Assembly: GCA_032622095.1 (NCBI GenBank)
Contig: CP136064.1
Location: 172,928,310-172,992,309 of the forward strand
Source: Siphonodentalium dalli
Lineage: Eukaryota; Mollusca; Scaphopoda; Gadilida; Siphonodentaliidae
DNA: 64,000 bases
Reading direction: 5' to 3'
This document shows positions 22,604 to 34,740 of the stretch, piece by piece (position 1 is the stretch's first letter; every line of letters starts with the position of its first letter). The notes under the pieces are model-generated. The model was not told where the DNA came from. It did not search any database and saw only the letters and a program-made list of their open reading frames with translations. The position numbers and the translations under genes are program-made.

Positions 22604-23217
22604 AGTCTATTATATATTTTGGAAGATCTGTGTGTGTGTGTGTGTGTGTGTGTGTCTGTAATCGATGGACTCGAAAATGGCCCAGCCGATTTCGATGAAA
22701 CTTGGTATGTGGGGGTATTTTCGGCCGGGGACGAACATAGGCATATTAATTTGTCCGTGCGACGTCACATTGACCTTGAAATCTGGTCATTTCAAGGTCA
22801 AACGCCCGAATATCACGGGATTTCGATGAAACTTGGTATGTGGGTGTACTTTCTTATGGCGAGTCTCATAAGCATATTCATTTGCCCGCGCGACGTGACC
22901 TTGACCTTGAAATCGGGTAACTTCAAGGTCAAATCGCCAATTTTGATGGGATTTCGACGAAATTTGATACGTGGGGTTACTTTTGTTCACCGATTGTTTT
23001 GGACGGGTCCAATCGTGACCCCGACCAGACCTTGACCTTCAAAATGATCAATTCAAGGTCAAATCGGGTAAAACCGGATAGATTTCGACGGGCACGTTTG
23101 TCCGGTACTTTTGTCCGGGCAGTGTTTTTGGACTGGTCAAATCGTGACACCACTTGACCTTGACCTTCAAAATGGGCAATTCAAGGTCAAAGCCCGGACG
23201 AAGTCGGGTCACCTCTA
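22604..23217 (-). repeat. Modular repeat, type B, several units (reverse orientation)
   Basis: Runs from tail (TCTATTATATATTTTGGAAG, then (GT)n) to head (AGCCCGGACGAAGTCGGGTC, then ACCTCTAG). Modules of ~125-130 bp carry TGACCTTGAAATC..., TTTCAAGGTCAAAC and TTTCGATGAAACTTGG. Each module can form a hairpin between TGACCTTGA and TCAAGGTCA. Relatives lie at 57236-58436 and 58788-59625. Confidence 0.8.
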
Positions 23218-24415
23218 GTATAATATATAATATCAGTATGACTCTCAGTGTATATGTGTACACATAAAGACTGGATTCGGGATCATTGTCGGATATATTT
23301 ATACATGTTGTCCAGTCGGATGGACCGTGAATGCTGCTATGGTGTGTGTTCTCGTTCAGTTTTGTGCATGCTACTTATATGAGCTTGGCGAAGAACCGTC
23401 TAATCCATGATGGCTAATGACGACAAGCAATAATTGCATCCCTGTGCAGTGCATGGCTAAATGTGACCGTTCTTTGCTCTTAAAAATTTACTTAAACAAA
23501 TACTTATATCAACAATGTTTGGGCACATACCTAATCCAAGCCCTCAAAATCAAATACAAATATATGTATCAATAATCACACCCTCTACATTCACACAAAT
23601 ATAGCTAACGTGAGAATCAGTACAAATCGCCAAATGGTTTATATGAACGTTTCCGATGTTCATCAACCAATACATCACCTATATATACATCACTTCGAGC
23701 CGATCATGTGCACGCGCTCGCTGCATGTTGTTATTGTGAGACTGTGTTAAACACTATGTTACTGTCAATGGCTTGGTGATTTTGAAAAGTTGTGAATGTT
23801 ATTAATGTGCTATTAGAATGTACTGGTATATGATTATAAGAAATTACTTGAATAAAGATTGGGGTCATAGGTTTTGATTAAACTAAGTTCGTGTGAATCA
23901 CTTCACGGTTCACACATTTAATTACTCTGCCGGTCCAAATCCAACGACCACAAACGATCTTCAAGTCAATTCTTAAATGAAACTCGTTGTCAAGTATCGG
24001 GATTACGTGGTGCGTCAATGGTATTTAGAGCGAGAATCCTTTATCCATCTTGTTGTTGAAGGTGTCACGTCACATTCGACGTTCTTGAAAAACATCCTTA
24101 TACGCCATGTTTTACACGCTCGATGAAATGTCTATGGTTCTGAATATCACTTCCGTGTTTCGTTCAATGGATCTAGATTGTGTGTTGCAAACGATAATAG
24201 CCATGTTCAGATACACATTACTTCTAACAATTGATACACGTGTTGCTATTATCAAAGGCCACACGATATACGTCAACGCGTTTGGATTTTCTTTCGAACG
24301 TCTCGATAATTTAAGAAGGCGTGCACATTTAGCGATGAGGAATTCAATTTTACACCTCCATTTGGCAGTTTTATTCGCATGTTGCCAAATATCTCATGAT
24401 AATAGTTCAACTTAC
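23218..24415. other. Intron DNA, nothing recognised
   Basis: No repeat or gene identified. Open frames here are short and, next to the exon at 24416, antisense to the transporter. Confidence 0.4.
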
Positions 24416-24515
24416 TGATTGAGGTACTGCCCGCAGTAAAGAAGAACATTCCGTGCCAACCAAGGACGCTCTTGAGATTTGAGGTGAGTACAGCGCTTAT
24501 AGGACTGACCACCAC
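24416..24515 (-). CDS. MFS transporter exon (TM11 and start of TM12)
   Basis: The 100-bp exon is flanked by acceptor TTTCAG at its upstream end and donor GTAAGT at its downstream end. It encodes 33 codons plus one base: V-V-V-S-P-I-S-A-V-L-T-S, N-L-K-S-V-L-G-W-H-G, then MFFFTAGSTSI. In OFA/monocarboxylate-type transporters this is the GPISAVLTS-like start of TM11, a short loop with the conserved G-W-x-G, and the beginning of TM12. It begins in phase 0 and leaves one base (A) for the split Ser codon finished at 18986. Here the usual Gly before Pro is Ser, a small departure. It covers residues ~208-240 of the visible protein. Confidence 0.85.
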
Positions 24516-25236
24516 CTGAAATAAAGGGTAAGATACACCGTGTATAGTCTGTGTTGAAAGTGTCAAAGTCCCCTTGCAGTATGATACATGACATTATATA
24601 TACATTATATGTACATATATCCTAGTTTGTTTACATTCCGGGGGTCAAAATATGTTAAAAGTTAAACACCATTATATGGACTGTAGCCTGTGCCACACCA
24701 AGACTTATTGAAGTTATAGTATTTATAAATATCGGGTCATGATTGTACTTCTGCACGGAACAATAGATCGTTCCGTCTGATTGTATTCCTGGTGTGATTA
24801 AATAAAGAGCGTTTCTCGCACGTCTTCGCGAAAAATTTAAAACGGCAAGAAAATTGTTCTGACTTTGGCAAGAATTTTCAGAATGTTCGTAGACATAATT
24901 TGGATGTTCAAATTAGCATCATCCAGTTATGGAGCATGAGTTCACACACGGGCAATTTGTGCAGGCAATTCGGCATACAAACCCCACCAAATGTTATAGC
25001 TACCAAACCATCCATAACCCATATAGCAATATGCTCTGGAAGGTACTACACCAATCTCCATAAAATAAAAAAATCATGCATGTAAATATGTTCAGCTGTC
25101 ATCTTGTAAACATTTTGTATCTAAATCGACTGTATTGGGAGAGGGGCTTCGTTAGTTGAAAAAAACTTGTGCCCCGATCCCTTTTGTATTATTTGCAAAT
25201 AAAATAGGTTTCAAGTCATAGAGTGTTGTAGCGTGC
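24516..25236. other. Intron DNA
   Basis: No repeat or gene identified, apart from GC-rich dyads near 24785-24850. Confidence 0.35.
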
Positions 25237-25417
25237 GAGATGAGTCATGGATTAGTGTAAATTACACTCATGTGCTCTATGAACGATGTAAACAACATGG
25301 TAATTATCCTGAAAATGAATAAATGGCTGGAGTCATAAATTCATTTGCATTATAATTACCATGTTGTTTGTATCGTCCATAGAGCACATCCGTGTATTTT
25401 TTACTCACCCATGGCTC
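25237..25417. repeat. Foldback, ~181 bp
   Basis: GAGTCATGGATTAGTG, ATGTGCTCTATGAACGATG and AACAACATGGTAATTAT are mirrored by ATAATTACCATGTTGTTTG, CATCGTCCATAGAGCACAT-like and CACCCATGGCTC. Old imperfect hairpin element in the transporter intron. Confidence 0.7.
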
Positions 25418-25831
25418 AAATTCATTCATTCATACTGTTGAGAATAAAAGGAGATGGGTTCCATAAATAATCGGATTTAGTGTACTGTGCCCCTTTAAAT
25501 CATTATACAACTGGCTTCTTCCCAAAATTAGCCTTTAAATATATGGTAAAAATCAGTCAAATTAATAACTCGTGTCATTTAATCATCCTATAATATATAT
25601 AGGCGATCAAACATTTTAAGACACACATTCTGTAATTCCAAATGGATCACCCAAAAGTGTTCAATAGATATAGCCATCAATGAACCATTTCATGATTATT
25701 TGCCAGCTGTGTGAACGTAACGTAGCCTTGACGATACAATGTCATATGCAGTGACAAGATATTGCACACAATTACACGTCCTATATATATGGAAATAGGA
25801 TGACCCATCTGTCTCGAGAAGATATTCTGAT

Positions 25832-26157
<326 letters not shown>

Positions 26158-26391
26158 ACGCGTATTTCTGTTCTTACAAAAAAAAAATAGTCCCTAAACT
26201 GTCACACGGATGTGATAAGAAATTCGAAAAACAAATTATACTAATTGATAGAAACTTTTCCGGACAACATATTCAACATATAGCATCGTCTTGTCCCACC
26301 ATCGTCATGGAAATTCAGCAGAACCAACCACCATCATGGTAAATTAGCAGGGCAACTAAAACAGGGGTGGTTACATTGTATGTTCACTCAC

Positions 26392-26601
26392 ACTGGCCGT
26401 GAACAGAACGCCGTAATTCGTGCTGTAGTGTTCCATGCCAAAGGTCTTTGCGGTTGCAGTTGGCATCAGTGAGAATGTCCCAGAAAATGTGCCAAAAATC
26501 AAGCAGATCCATATGAAGAACATGGGTTTACCACCATACTCTGTGGCAGCCAGGGTTAACATTAGGACGGTAAATGTGGCACATAGCACCGTGATACTCA
26601 G
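26392..26601 (-). CDS. MFS transporter exon (TM9-TM10, OFA signature region)
   Basis: A 210-bp exon of exactly 70 codons, phase 0 on both sides, with acceptor CTCTCGTTTCAG and donor GTGAGT. It begins L-S-I-T-V-L-C-A-T-F-T-V-L-M-L-T (TM9), then E-Y-G-G-K-P leads into MFFIWICLIFGTFSGTFSL (TM10). It ends with P-T-A-T-A-K-T-F-G, then N-Y-G-V-L-F-T-A-S. The T-A-K-x-F-G ... N-Y-G-x-x-F-T block is the strongest family marker: it is characteristic of oxalate/formate-antiporter-like MFS proteins, including animal and apicomplexan monocarboxylate-carrier relatives. It is intact, without stops, and clearly under coding constraint. It covers residues ~138-207 of the visible protein. Confidence 0.92.
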
Positions 26602-26664
26602 CTGAAACGAGAGTTAAGTTGAGAACTATTGAGAACAATATAACCTAACATATGTCGTATATCT

Positions 26665-27041
26665 TTAAAGTGATGTGAAACACTGTGGTAGGGTGATCAA
26701 ATAGAAATGGAGAATAATTTTGCTCAAAGCAGTTATATTTTACAAATATTGTATCCAAATTGGCAACACACATCGTCATTCTTTTATATTAATTAATTGC
26801 AGTGATTCTCGAAGGAGAAATCGTTTTCATTAGTTTATCGCAGATAGTTGCGTCCCGAATCGAGAAGTAAATATTTACAATTGAGGGTAGTCCAGACAAT
26901 GATTTATATGGAGTGGTACGATCGATTTGCTTGAAATTTTCGACGATGTTACTAAAATGCTTCATTCCTCCAGTTGACATACCGCCTGGATGCTAACTTA
27001 TCAGTTACACATACCCGAACAAGTACATAATATGTCTTTAA
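26665..27041. mobile_element. Solo arm of the TTAA long-foldback element, 377 bp
   Basis: TTAAAGTGATGTGAAACAC through CATAATATGTCTTTAA corresponds block for block to one arm of the element at 55149-56219, including GGTAGGGTGATCA, GACAACACACATCGTCATTC-like, AATATTTACAATTGAG and CCGAACAAGT. TTAA bounds both ends. It lies 63 bp from an exon, in the 1007-bp intron. Confidence 0.85.
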
Positions 27042-27608
27042 ATTCATTCTCCACAAAAAGCATCTCTGAAAACTACTTTACACATAGTAATCGGCAACTT
27101 TCTCGTCCATATCCGCTCCTCTTATTTCTTGTTTCTGAATTATTTCAGTCATAAACCATAACCCTCATTATGTAAATTGTGTTACTTGTGTGTTACTAAG
27201 TCGTCTTTGAAACTATGCACGATATTTTGGTAATAAAATATGTATAAACCAACTATCATTAAATTGGCATATAATCTCGAAGTTTGAAATTAAGCGTATA
27301 TAATTTGCACGTTTTGTTGTATTTCGGGGATGAATATGGGTCGTTAAATACAAGAAATACATGTACAAGTACCTAGTATCGACACATCTTACTTCGGGAA
27401 TATTGACGCTGACTCATTGTTTGATTTCCAACCAGTAATTAGTTAACAATTTGTTGTTTAAGACCAACAGTAACATATTGGCATGTATACGTTGGAAATA
27501 TCAAGGCGGACACCCGCGTGACCCCCCCCCCCCCAATGGGGACACTTTAGCCACGTTCCTGCCCGCGATGCCGGGGATAAAACGTTCTGATACAGTATTA
27601 TATCATAC

Positions 27609-27731
27609 CTTAAAGCCGTATTTGTCAGCCAAACTTCCCCAGAAAATTCGCCCAAGGAAGTTGAACAGAGCTGCGAATGAACCAACAAGTGATAGGAATT
27701 CATCATCGTCAATAAACGTCTGACCGTATGT
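27609..27731 (-). CDS. MFS transporter exon (TM8 and GRxxxGxxADK loop)
   Basis: A 123-bp exon (41 codons, phase 0 both sides) with acceptor TTGTATTTCCAG and donor GTATGA. It encodes T-Y-G-Q-T-F-I-D-D-D-E-F, the helix LSLVGSFAALFNFLGRIFWG, and the loop S-L-A-D-K-Y-G-F-K. The G-R-I-F-W-G-S-L-A-D-K-Y-G stretch is the C-domain version of the MFS motif A (G-x3-D-K/R-x-G), which lies between TM8 and TM9 and helps gate the transporter. The YGQTFI entry is also typical of this family. A run of about 14 C at 27522-27535 lies just downstream, in the intron. It covers residues ~97-137 of the visible protein. Confidence 0.92.
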
Positions 27732-28194
27732 CTGGAAATACAATCATTTTTATGATAAATCATATTGGAATTACACGCATAAATGACATATATATATCAA
27801 TTACGTGACCCTTGTGGAGTCAATCAAACGCGGGCCAGCTGCAAAACAGAGTTCATTCCCCTAACTATACGCTATGCTGACCGCTGCCGGCATGTGTATT
27901 TTCTTAATTAAATCGAACATTTTTTATTGAAGTGTTTTGTCAGTTACAATTCATGCATTCTGGCTTGATCTATATAGACAATTTTCAAATGAATATGGAC
28001 AGTTCAGTTTCTCAGAATAATGCAGAATGAATTGTATCCTACAAAAGTCTTAAACAAAATAATGAGCAATTTCCTCTCATTACGCCCCTCGGGTGTATTC
28101 TGATGTAGAAATTATTGTATCGCATGGACGTTTTATTTATAGAAACGGGAATTTTTGGTACACACTAAACGTTGTTAGTGCGACACCGATGTCG
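27732..28194. other. Intron DNA
   Basis: AT-rich with nothing recognised. Confidence 0.35.
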
Positions 28195-28540
28195 ACAAAT
28201 TGCAGTAGGTCCCCTATTTGCGGAAGTCCAATTTTGGAAATGTCGAATTCGAGGATGTCCTTTAAAATGGCCGAAATATGTTGATTTTAATGAGGGAACG
28301 GGTGCGTATATCTCAATTGATACGTATTTTAAAGAGGTTAGTCGGATACAGCCGAGTCAGCCACCGGTTCGTTAATTAGGTGCTGATCGGTGTGACAATT
28401 TGCAGTAGGTCTCTATTTGCGGAGGTCCATTTGCGGAGATCCCCGAATTCGCGGAGGTCGCCTAAATTGGTCGAAATAGGTTTATTTTAATGAGTGAACG
28501 GGTGCGTATATGTCAAGTGATACGTATTTTAAACAAATAA
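28195..28540. repeat. Tandem duplication, ~202-bp period, two copies
   Basis: TTGCAGTAGGTCCCCTATTT begins at ~28199 and TTGCAGTAGGTCTCTATTTG at ~28401. Each is followed by TTTTAATGAGNGAACGGGTG and GATACGTATTTTAA at the same spacing. Two diverged tandem units. Confidence 0.75.
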
Positions 28541-28579
28541 CGACACGATCATCATAATAGTGGTTTGTTCTATCAATTA

Positions 28580-28618
28580 TATCACCATCACCATCATCAT
28601 CATCATCATCATCATCAT
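28580..28618. repeat. (ATC)n microsatellite
   Basis: ATCACCATCACC then an uninterrupted CAT/ATC run. Confidence 0.9.
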
Positions 28619-28746
28619 AATACGGAACAAGTCTTGCGACTTTTCATCCCAATAACATTATTTGCAATGTGTGTATTGTCATTCGATATTTTCTTGTGAG
28701 TCACTTGAACATATTACTTGCCGTCGAACTCGTATTTTATATAATA

Positions 28747-29506
28747 CTAGCAGGTTAGCCCGCCACTGGCGGCAATCGTCAGAAACATGATAATTTTTAA
28801 TTTTTTTAATTCATTTTTGTAATTAAATGTGCATTTTTAATTTACTGGCTTTTTTATTTAATTTTTTTAATTAATTTTGTAATTTAATTTTGTGTTTTTC
28901 AATGAGTTAATTGTGCCTTTTTAATTTTTTTATTTAATTTTTTGTTTTTCAATTTTACCAGATTGGACCTTGAATTTATCATTTTCAAGGTCAATGTCAG
29001 GTCGGGGTCACAATTTAACCCGCCCATGACACCTCCCGTAGGTAGCAAGTTTGAGCTCAATCGGTTCGAGTCTATAAAGGACACACACATATATATCATT
29101 TGTGGGTACCCGTTTCAAGGTGAAGATCACCTCGGGCGGAAAAAACTGACCCGATGAAAATCTCCCCCGTTCCTTCCCCCGTTCCTAGGAAGCCCTAAGT
29201 ACGTCACACAACACGCTCATGTCTGGATACAGTCTTACACACACACACGCCCAGACCCAGACGTAAGAATCACATTACACACATAAGCTCTTTGTCAACG
29301 ACACTGCGGATACGAACGCTCTTTAACTATCAACGCGATTAACTGCGCAGTGCGTTTTATGACTGAGAGTGGAGAACGGGTGCTCTGAGCTTCTCCAAAA
29401 CGCCGCGACGACCATTCCCGTGGGTTTTTATCCTTAGATGGGAAGTTTGAGGTCAATCGGTCCAGCCGTTTTCGAGTCTATAGAGGACAAATATATATAC
29501 ACATAT
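28747..29506 (+). repeat. CTAG-headed modular repeat, divergent member
   Basis: Begins CTAGCAGGTTAGCCCG, with a hairpin CCGCC-ACT-GGCGG. It contains one type-B style pair (GGACCTTGAATTTATC, TTCAAGGTCAATGTCAGG) and two tail-like blocks (AGCAAGTTTGAGCTCAATCG; AGTTTGAGGTCAATCGGTCC then AGCCGTTTTCGAGTCTATAG). It ends in a short ATATATAC tract at the LINE fragment beside it. Confidence 0.6.
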
Positions 29507-30062
29507 AGGGAAGTCTCAAAATATATAGTAGAGAAGAATGAGTCTATGTATATTTTGAATTGATCGAGTGTTGGAGCCTCAACAGCGAAGTCTGGTAAAG
29601 AGTTCCAGCTATTTACCACCCTCTGCGTGAAGAAATATTTTCCTATGTCATTGTTAACAGTGCGCATCTGTAGCTTTTTATTATGTTCGCTTGTTCTTCC
29701 TGATGAATTTCTTTCTAAAATGCCACAGGCATTGATATTGTAATGACCATTCAACAGTAATATATACCTCCATTAGATCTCCTCTAAATCTTCGATATTT
29801 TAAAGACATCAGATTGAGTCTTTTCATTCGGTCTCGGTAGCATAGAGTTTTGATTTGACGAACTAGTTTCGTTGCTTTTCTTTTTATATTCTCTGATACA
29901 ATGCTTTGACATTTGTGATGTGGGCTCCATGCAGAGTTATAGTATTTGATGATAGGTCTGACCATGCTTATGTAGAGCGATCAGAAAGTGTCGATGTCCA
30001 AGTTCGTGAAAGTTCTATCGACTATGCCGATGATTTGATAAGCTTGATTGTTTTATAGGATA
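29507..30062 (-). pseudogene. Non-LTR retrotransposon fragment, C-terminal part of reverse transcriptase
   Basis: The minus strand from ~30050 to ~29520 reads as the region after the catalytic core of a CR1/jockey-like reverse transcriptase: Q-A-Y-Q-I-I-G-I-V-D-R-T-F, then M-V-R-P-I-I-K-Y-Y-N-S-A-W-S-P. Next come I-K-R-K-A-T-K-L-V, M-K-R-L-N-L-M-S-L-K-Y-R-R, and, after a frameshift near 29760, FFTQRVVNSWNSLPDFAVEA and P-T-L-D-Q-F-K. The 'MVRPI-EY..W-P' and 'RVVNSWNSLP..VVEAP' type motifs are characteristic of this domain. A stop after D-T-F (upstream of M-V-R-P) and the frameshift mark it as dead. It is 5'-truncated, as usual for LINEs, and lies in the 3772-bp transporter intron in the same orientation as the gene. 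Confidence 0.85.
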
Positions 30063-31503
30063 TTGTATGAAGGCTAACCTGGCCGTGTCAAATTGAGCTA
30101 TAGCGATGGGATATCTCATAGGTCAACACATTTCGGGTTTTCGCGGGGTGTGTATTCGCTGGATTGATAGATGCAGTATGTAACTATTATGACCGCGTTA
30201 GTTACTTTAGATGTTTAGATATGAACAATGGCTGGGCCACTCTTGAAGATTTTATGGTGGGAACACAATGCCTTTGATTTTTATCCGCATTTAGAGGCTT
30301 TCTGGTGTGGTGAATGAGAAACCTGCAGTAATAAGCCATAGTTTTTTGTAATAATTTGAAGGATTAGTTGTTTTAACGGAATTCTGAGGCGGTGCATTCA
30401 TGTAACCAATATATTTTATATATTATTTTTATAATTTATATTTATGCCTTATAATATGATTTTAAGGGCGTTACCATTTCTGATTATGGTTTTCTTGTTC
30501 TGCACATGTACTGGCAGTGGTAAGTCCTGTACTAGATTACTTCCTTTTTACCGCAAAACTGTTACTGTGCGAGTTTAGTCAGATCATCGTCACAAAGATA
30601 TACTGATTATGTGTATGCCCAAGTTAACAATGAAAGAGATTATGTGTTGACAAATTAATAAGTCAAACCAACAACATCATGGAGCAATGATCTAAAGATA
30701 GTAAAAAATGTAATCTTCCCTCAAGGAAGTTGGAGAAGCGCTCTTTATTATGTATCGTATGAGCAACAACAAAGAACGCTCGTTATAAAAAAAAAACGTT
30801 CGTTACAGAAAAGCAGGGTCCCTTTCTGTCGGGGCGATAACTAACAATCAATACGATATTTAAAACTTTAGGCTTGTGGATCATGTAGATAACGTATTGA
30901 CCACATGTGAACAAGTTTAGTCATTTGAGTACAAGAAAAAGCAAATATATACATCGAGTTGAATTTACTATTGACTAACATGAGACGATTTCATATCAAA
31001 GTTGTGTTGTATGAACACATTCCCAGGGTATATCTGAGTCTGTGCAAGTCTTTCGATGTATCGGCTTGAATGTATCATATAGACGACCATTGCCGCCGCG
31101 CGAACGTAACTGATATATCTATGGTCCGTGGTCACATATATGTGGGAAGAGGGTTGGGGTTTGATGATATCGACGGGGTGTCGTGAAACCCCCAACTTTG
31201 GACTAAAGTATGGCCATTTCAGACCAATAGAACGAATTGTTCGAAATGGATTGCCAGGCGAAGTTGGAAATCTATGCTGATCCATCTAGCAATAAAGTCC
31301 CTATATGTGCGGTACACATCGGTTTACTGTTGCCCACTGCATGTAATATGTATGTACCAGAATGGGCAGAACGAAACTGGTGGTATGTGTTCACATTCAG
31401 GGGTGTCGGGTAGACGGCCGTCATTCACTTATAACCATGTATCAACTTACTGTATATTGCAAAATAAAATATTATCATATCCCATCCTATCCATTGTACT
31501 CAC
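30063..31503. other. Intron DNA, no supported gene
   Basis: Contains a 105-codon open frame at 30968-31285 (-) with no recognisable domain and no family-like motif. Judged to be chance. Confidence 0.35.
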
Positions 31504-31674
31504 TTTATATAGAGCCGAGATGAAATTCACGGAATTCAGGTTCAAAAAGAATATGAACCAGAGGATGTAGAACGATCTTGTCTTTATTATCTCCCTTGGT
31601 CGTAAATTGATGGCGGCTGATTTCGTTACGTGGATGTTATCTGCTTCCGTTTCGTAATTATCGTCATATTCAAC
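31504..31674 (-). CDS. MFS transporter exon (central loop and TM7)
   Basis: A 171-bp exon (57 codons, phase 0 both sides) with donor GTGAGT and acceptor TACATTTAAAG, whose pyrimidine tract is weak. The first ~24 residues are acidic and hydrophilic (V-E-Y-D-D-N-Y-E-T-E-A-D-N...), the cytoplasmic loop between the two six-helix halves. Then N-L-R-P-R-E-I-I-K-T-R leads into SFYILWFIFFLNLNSVNFIS, ending A-L-Y-K. The N-L-x-P-R-E-x-x-K-T-x-x-F-Y-x-L-W block is a familiar start of TM7 in this family. The usual N-G-Q-G after F-L-F is here N-L-N-S, a departure in a normally conserved stretch and possibly relevant to substrate. It covers residues ~40-96 of the visible protein. Confidence 0.9.
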
Positions 31675-31807
31675 CTTTAAATGTATAGGATGCGATGTGA
31701 AATTTTAATAGTTTCAGATTGACACGTGTAACTACACGAACATAAAATTCAAATTATTTATTAGGTATAAAATCCAAATATAGGATCATCACCAACACAT
31801 ATATAGG

Positions 31808-32090
31808 ACACTAGCAGGGTTACCCGGCGTTGCCCGGGTTAAAATGATGTGAAACCCTCTGTGGATATTTGGTGGGAATAGAGAATACTCTTGCTCTCAA
31901 AGTGTTACACGTATTCTCATAAAGTGTATACCCAAATGGCATCACAGAACATGATTCTTACACATGGAATATAAGTAGTGGCTCACCTTGTCAGGTCGGA
32001 GCGATTATCATTTCGTTTATCACATTTAATCCGTCCCACCAATAAAGAAGTATATTTATTTACAACTGCATATACTTCAGACGTTATAGC
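31808..32090 (+). repeat. CTAG-headed repeat joined to TTAA-foldback-like sequence
   Basis: CTAGCAGGGTTACCCGGCGT then TGCCCGGGT forms a hairpin head (ACCCGG / CCGGGT). The sequence after it (ATGATGTGAAACCCTCTGTG, GGGAATAGAGAATACTCTTG, CATCACAGAACATGATTCTTA) resembles a diverged arm of the 55149-56219 family. Confidence 0.45.
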
Positions 32091-32749
32091 ATGAAACATG
32101 AACATCATAAACACATTAGTTCGAAAATATTGTGTTTTACATAGAGATGTATCAATAAATAAATCAATCAATCAATCTAGTTTATCATATCTTCATGAAG
32201 ATACAGATGTTTTAAAGATATGTCCAGGTGCTCCTCTGTTCTGGTGCTATATACTGGCTAATCATTTTCAGTTTAAAAGAAATGATGTTATGCACGTATA
32301 ACAGCTACATGTGCCCGACACATTGAGATTTTTAATTGTTTATGTTAGGCGATGAGTCTGTTCTAAAAAATGAAAGAAATCCTCTGTATCGGGCAGATAT
32401 ACCCTTGTCAGATGTCACTATTGGAAGCTCCTGAAAAGTCATGTGCTACGGACTGCGTTTTCCTTTATCTCAGAAGTAATCATATTTGACTGCACATTGT
32501 GACCACTATTTTTGAACAGGCCTGCTCTACATTTCCATATCTCTTGGCAATTGTAAATGTTTTTGTGGAAACTATATTGAGTGGGCAAGACTCAATCGTG
32601 TTGTAATATATGCATGAGCCATTCTAATATGCAATCCTCTGACGATTCAAGGTCCCTCTGTTTGAATGAATATATATGTATCTCTTAAATAGATTGATAT
32701 AAATATACTTTTAATGCTTTCTTCTATATATGTATCTGCACGTGTTGCT
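32091..32749. other. Intron DNA, nothing recognised
   Basis: An (AATC)n stretch near 32155-32178. Otherwise no repeat or gene. Confidence 0.35.
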
Positions 32750-34740
32750 AGATCATTATAGGAATGTCCTGATTTCCATCCCCATATAAATATGATAGTT
32801 GAGAAGATATAATTCTTCAAGTGACTTTATTCGGTCACCATTTGTCGAGTTTGTGAAATTGGAATGCCAAAAACTCCTTAGAACGACATGGACATGGCCT
32901 GGCAGATGACTATATATAACTTTGTTGGATATCGGCGAATTGAACAATCTTAGTGAATCTCCTCTCGCCATACATGACCCAAACGACCCCAAGTGTGATT
33001 TAATTCATGAGAAGAACGTGCATGAATTTGGTGGAATTAGTGCTAAATATATTTATATCACACTTTGGTGCAACTCCCCTCATGTATGACTTGAACCGCG
33101 CCACTTTTGTCATATTAAACCACGCCTATTAGACTCACGCATGCATTATACAATGGAGATGATTATATATAAGCTTGGTAGTAATCGGCAACTAAACAAA
33201 TTCTTATCACAGTTATTACCCCCCCCCCCCTATCTCTCACCCAAACGACTACAATTTCGCGTCTTTAAATCACAAGTTTATATTCCTCGTATCACGGAGA
33301 AGAATAATATATAATTTTGGTCGAAATCTAGGCTAAAAATAACCCGCACCATTATCTTACTCGTAAAAGGTTACCCATGTTAGACCGCCTTTGTGCCATC
33401 TCGATTGTGCCCGTAAAGTTATATATAGAACAAAGACAGATATTCACAAATATTTGATTCATTGTATCATTTGAGAAGAACGTGTATGAGTTTGCCGGTA
33501 ATTGGCACTAAACATATTTTTATAAGTTTTTGGTGACCCTTCCGTCCCTATTTCGGACTCAAGTGGCGCCACCTTTGACAGCATTAAACCACACACTTAG
33601 ACTCATTATAGAGATGAATATATATAAAATTTATGAAAATTGGCGAGTATACAAATTCGTATCAAATTTAGGGCCACCATTGCATATCTCTCACACAAAA
33701 GGCACCAATTTGGCGCATTTAAACCACACGATTAGATTATTCGTATCACGGAGAAGAATATGTATCAATCAGGTAGAAATCGGCGCTAAACATATTGTTT
33801 ATCAATGTTTGTGTCCCTCTCACCCTCTAGGCACCCCTGACTCGAATAGCCCCACCTTTGACACCTTTAAACCACATAATTAGACTCCTGATATCATGGA
33901 GATTATTATTTGTAAGTTTGGTGCTAATCCGCGACTAAACAAATTTTTGTCAAATTTTGTGCCCACCCCACCCCCATCTCTCACCAAAGCAGCACCAATA
34001 TGATGTCTTTAAAATCACATGATTAGATTCCTCATATCATGGATAAGAATGTGTATCAATTTGGTGGAAATTGGCGCTAAAAATATTGTGTATCAATTTT
34101 GGTGCCCCTCTCCATTTCAGTGCACCCCTGACTCGGATGACGCCACTTTTGACAGCTTTAAGCCACGCCATTAGACACATCATACCATGGGGATGAATTA
34201 TATAAGTTTGGTGGCAATCGGCGACTAAACTAATTATTATCAGATTTAGTAATCCACCCACCGCCCCTCTTAAATCTCTCATCCACAACGACACCAATTT
34301 GGCGTCTTTAAATCACACAATAAGATTCCTTGTATCATGGAGAAGATCTCAGAAGAATGTGCATCAATTTGGTGGAATTCGGCGCTAAAATTATTTTTGA
34401 TCAATTATGGTGCCCCTCTCCCCTTCCGGGCATCCCTGACGCGAACGGCGCGACTTTTGACATATTTAAACCACACCATTAAATTCCTCATATTATGGGG
34501 ATGATTATATATAAGTTTGGTGGCAATCGGCGACAATTTTTTTTCTGCCCCTCCCCTTTTCTGCCCCTGTCAACAACGGCGTCACTTTAGAAAATTATAA
34601 CCCTCGCCATTATCTTTCTCGTAAAAAGTCACCCCTATTAGACCCCTTTTGTGCTATCTAGGTGGTCCCCTGTGAATTATTATAGAACACAGACAGACAG
34701 ACATACATTCGGAAATATAGATATAGATAACAAAGTGACA
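32750..34740. repeat. ~150-bp satellite alternating two subtypes (dimer ~300 bp)
   Basis: The phrase TTTAAACCACACNATTAGA recurs at about 33104, 33262, 33581, 33718, 33866, 34018, 34157, 34317 and 34465 (139-160 bp apart, with one larger gap). Just before it the text alternates: type A has GACTCGAACGGCGCCACTTT, type B has CTCACCCAAACGACACCAAT. The order seen is A,B,(gap),A,B,A,B,A,B,A. Each monomer also has GTTTGGTGGAAATCGGCGA. The array ends with a terminal block (ACCATTATCTTNCTCGTAAA, GTGCTATCTAGGTGGT) and ACAGACAGACATAC. Confidence 0.85.

Noticed and set aside
30968-31285. 105-codon minus-strand frame near the transporter exon
   Set aside because: No family motif. The exon beside it (31504-31674) already joins in phase to the next one at 27609-27731.
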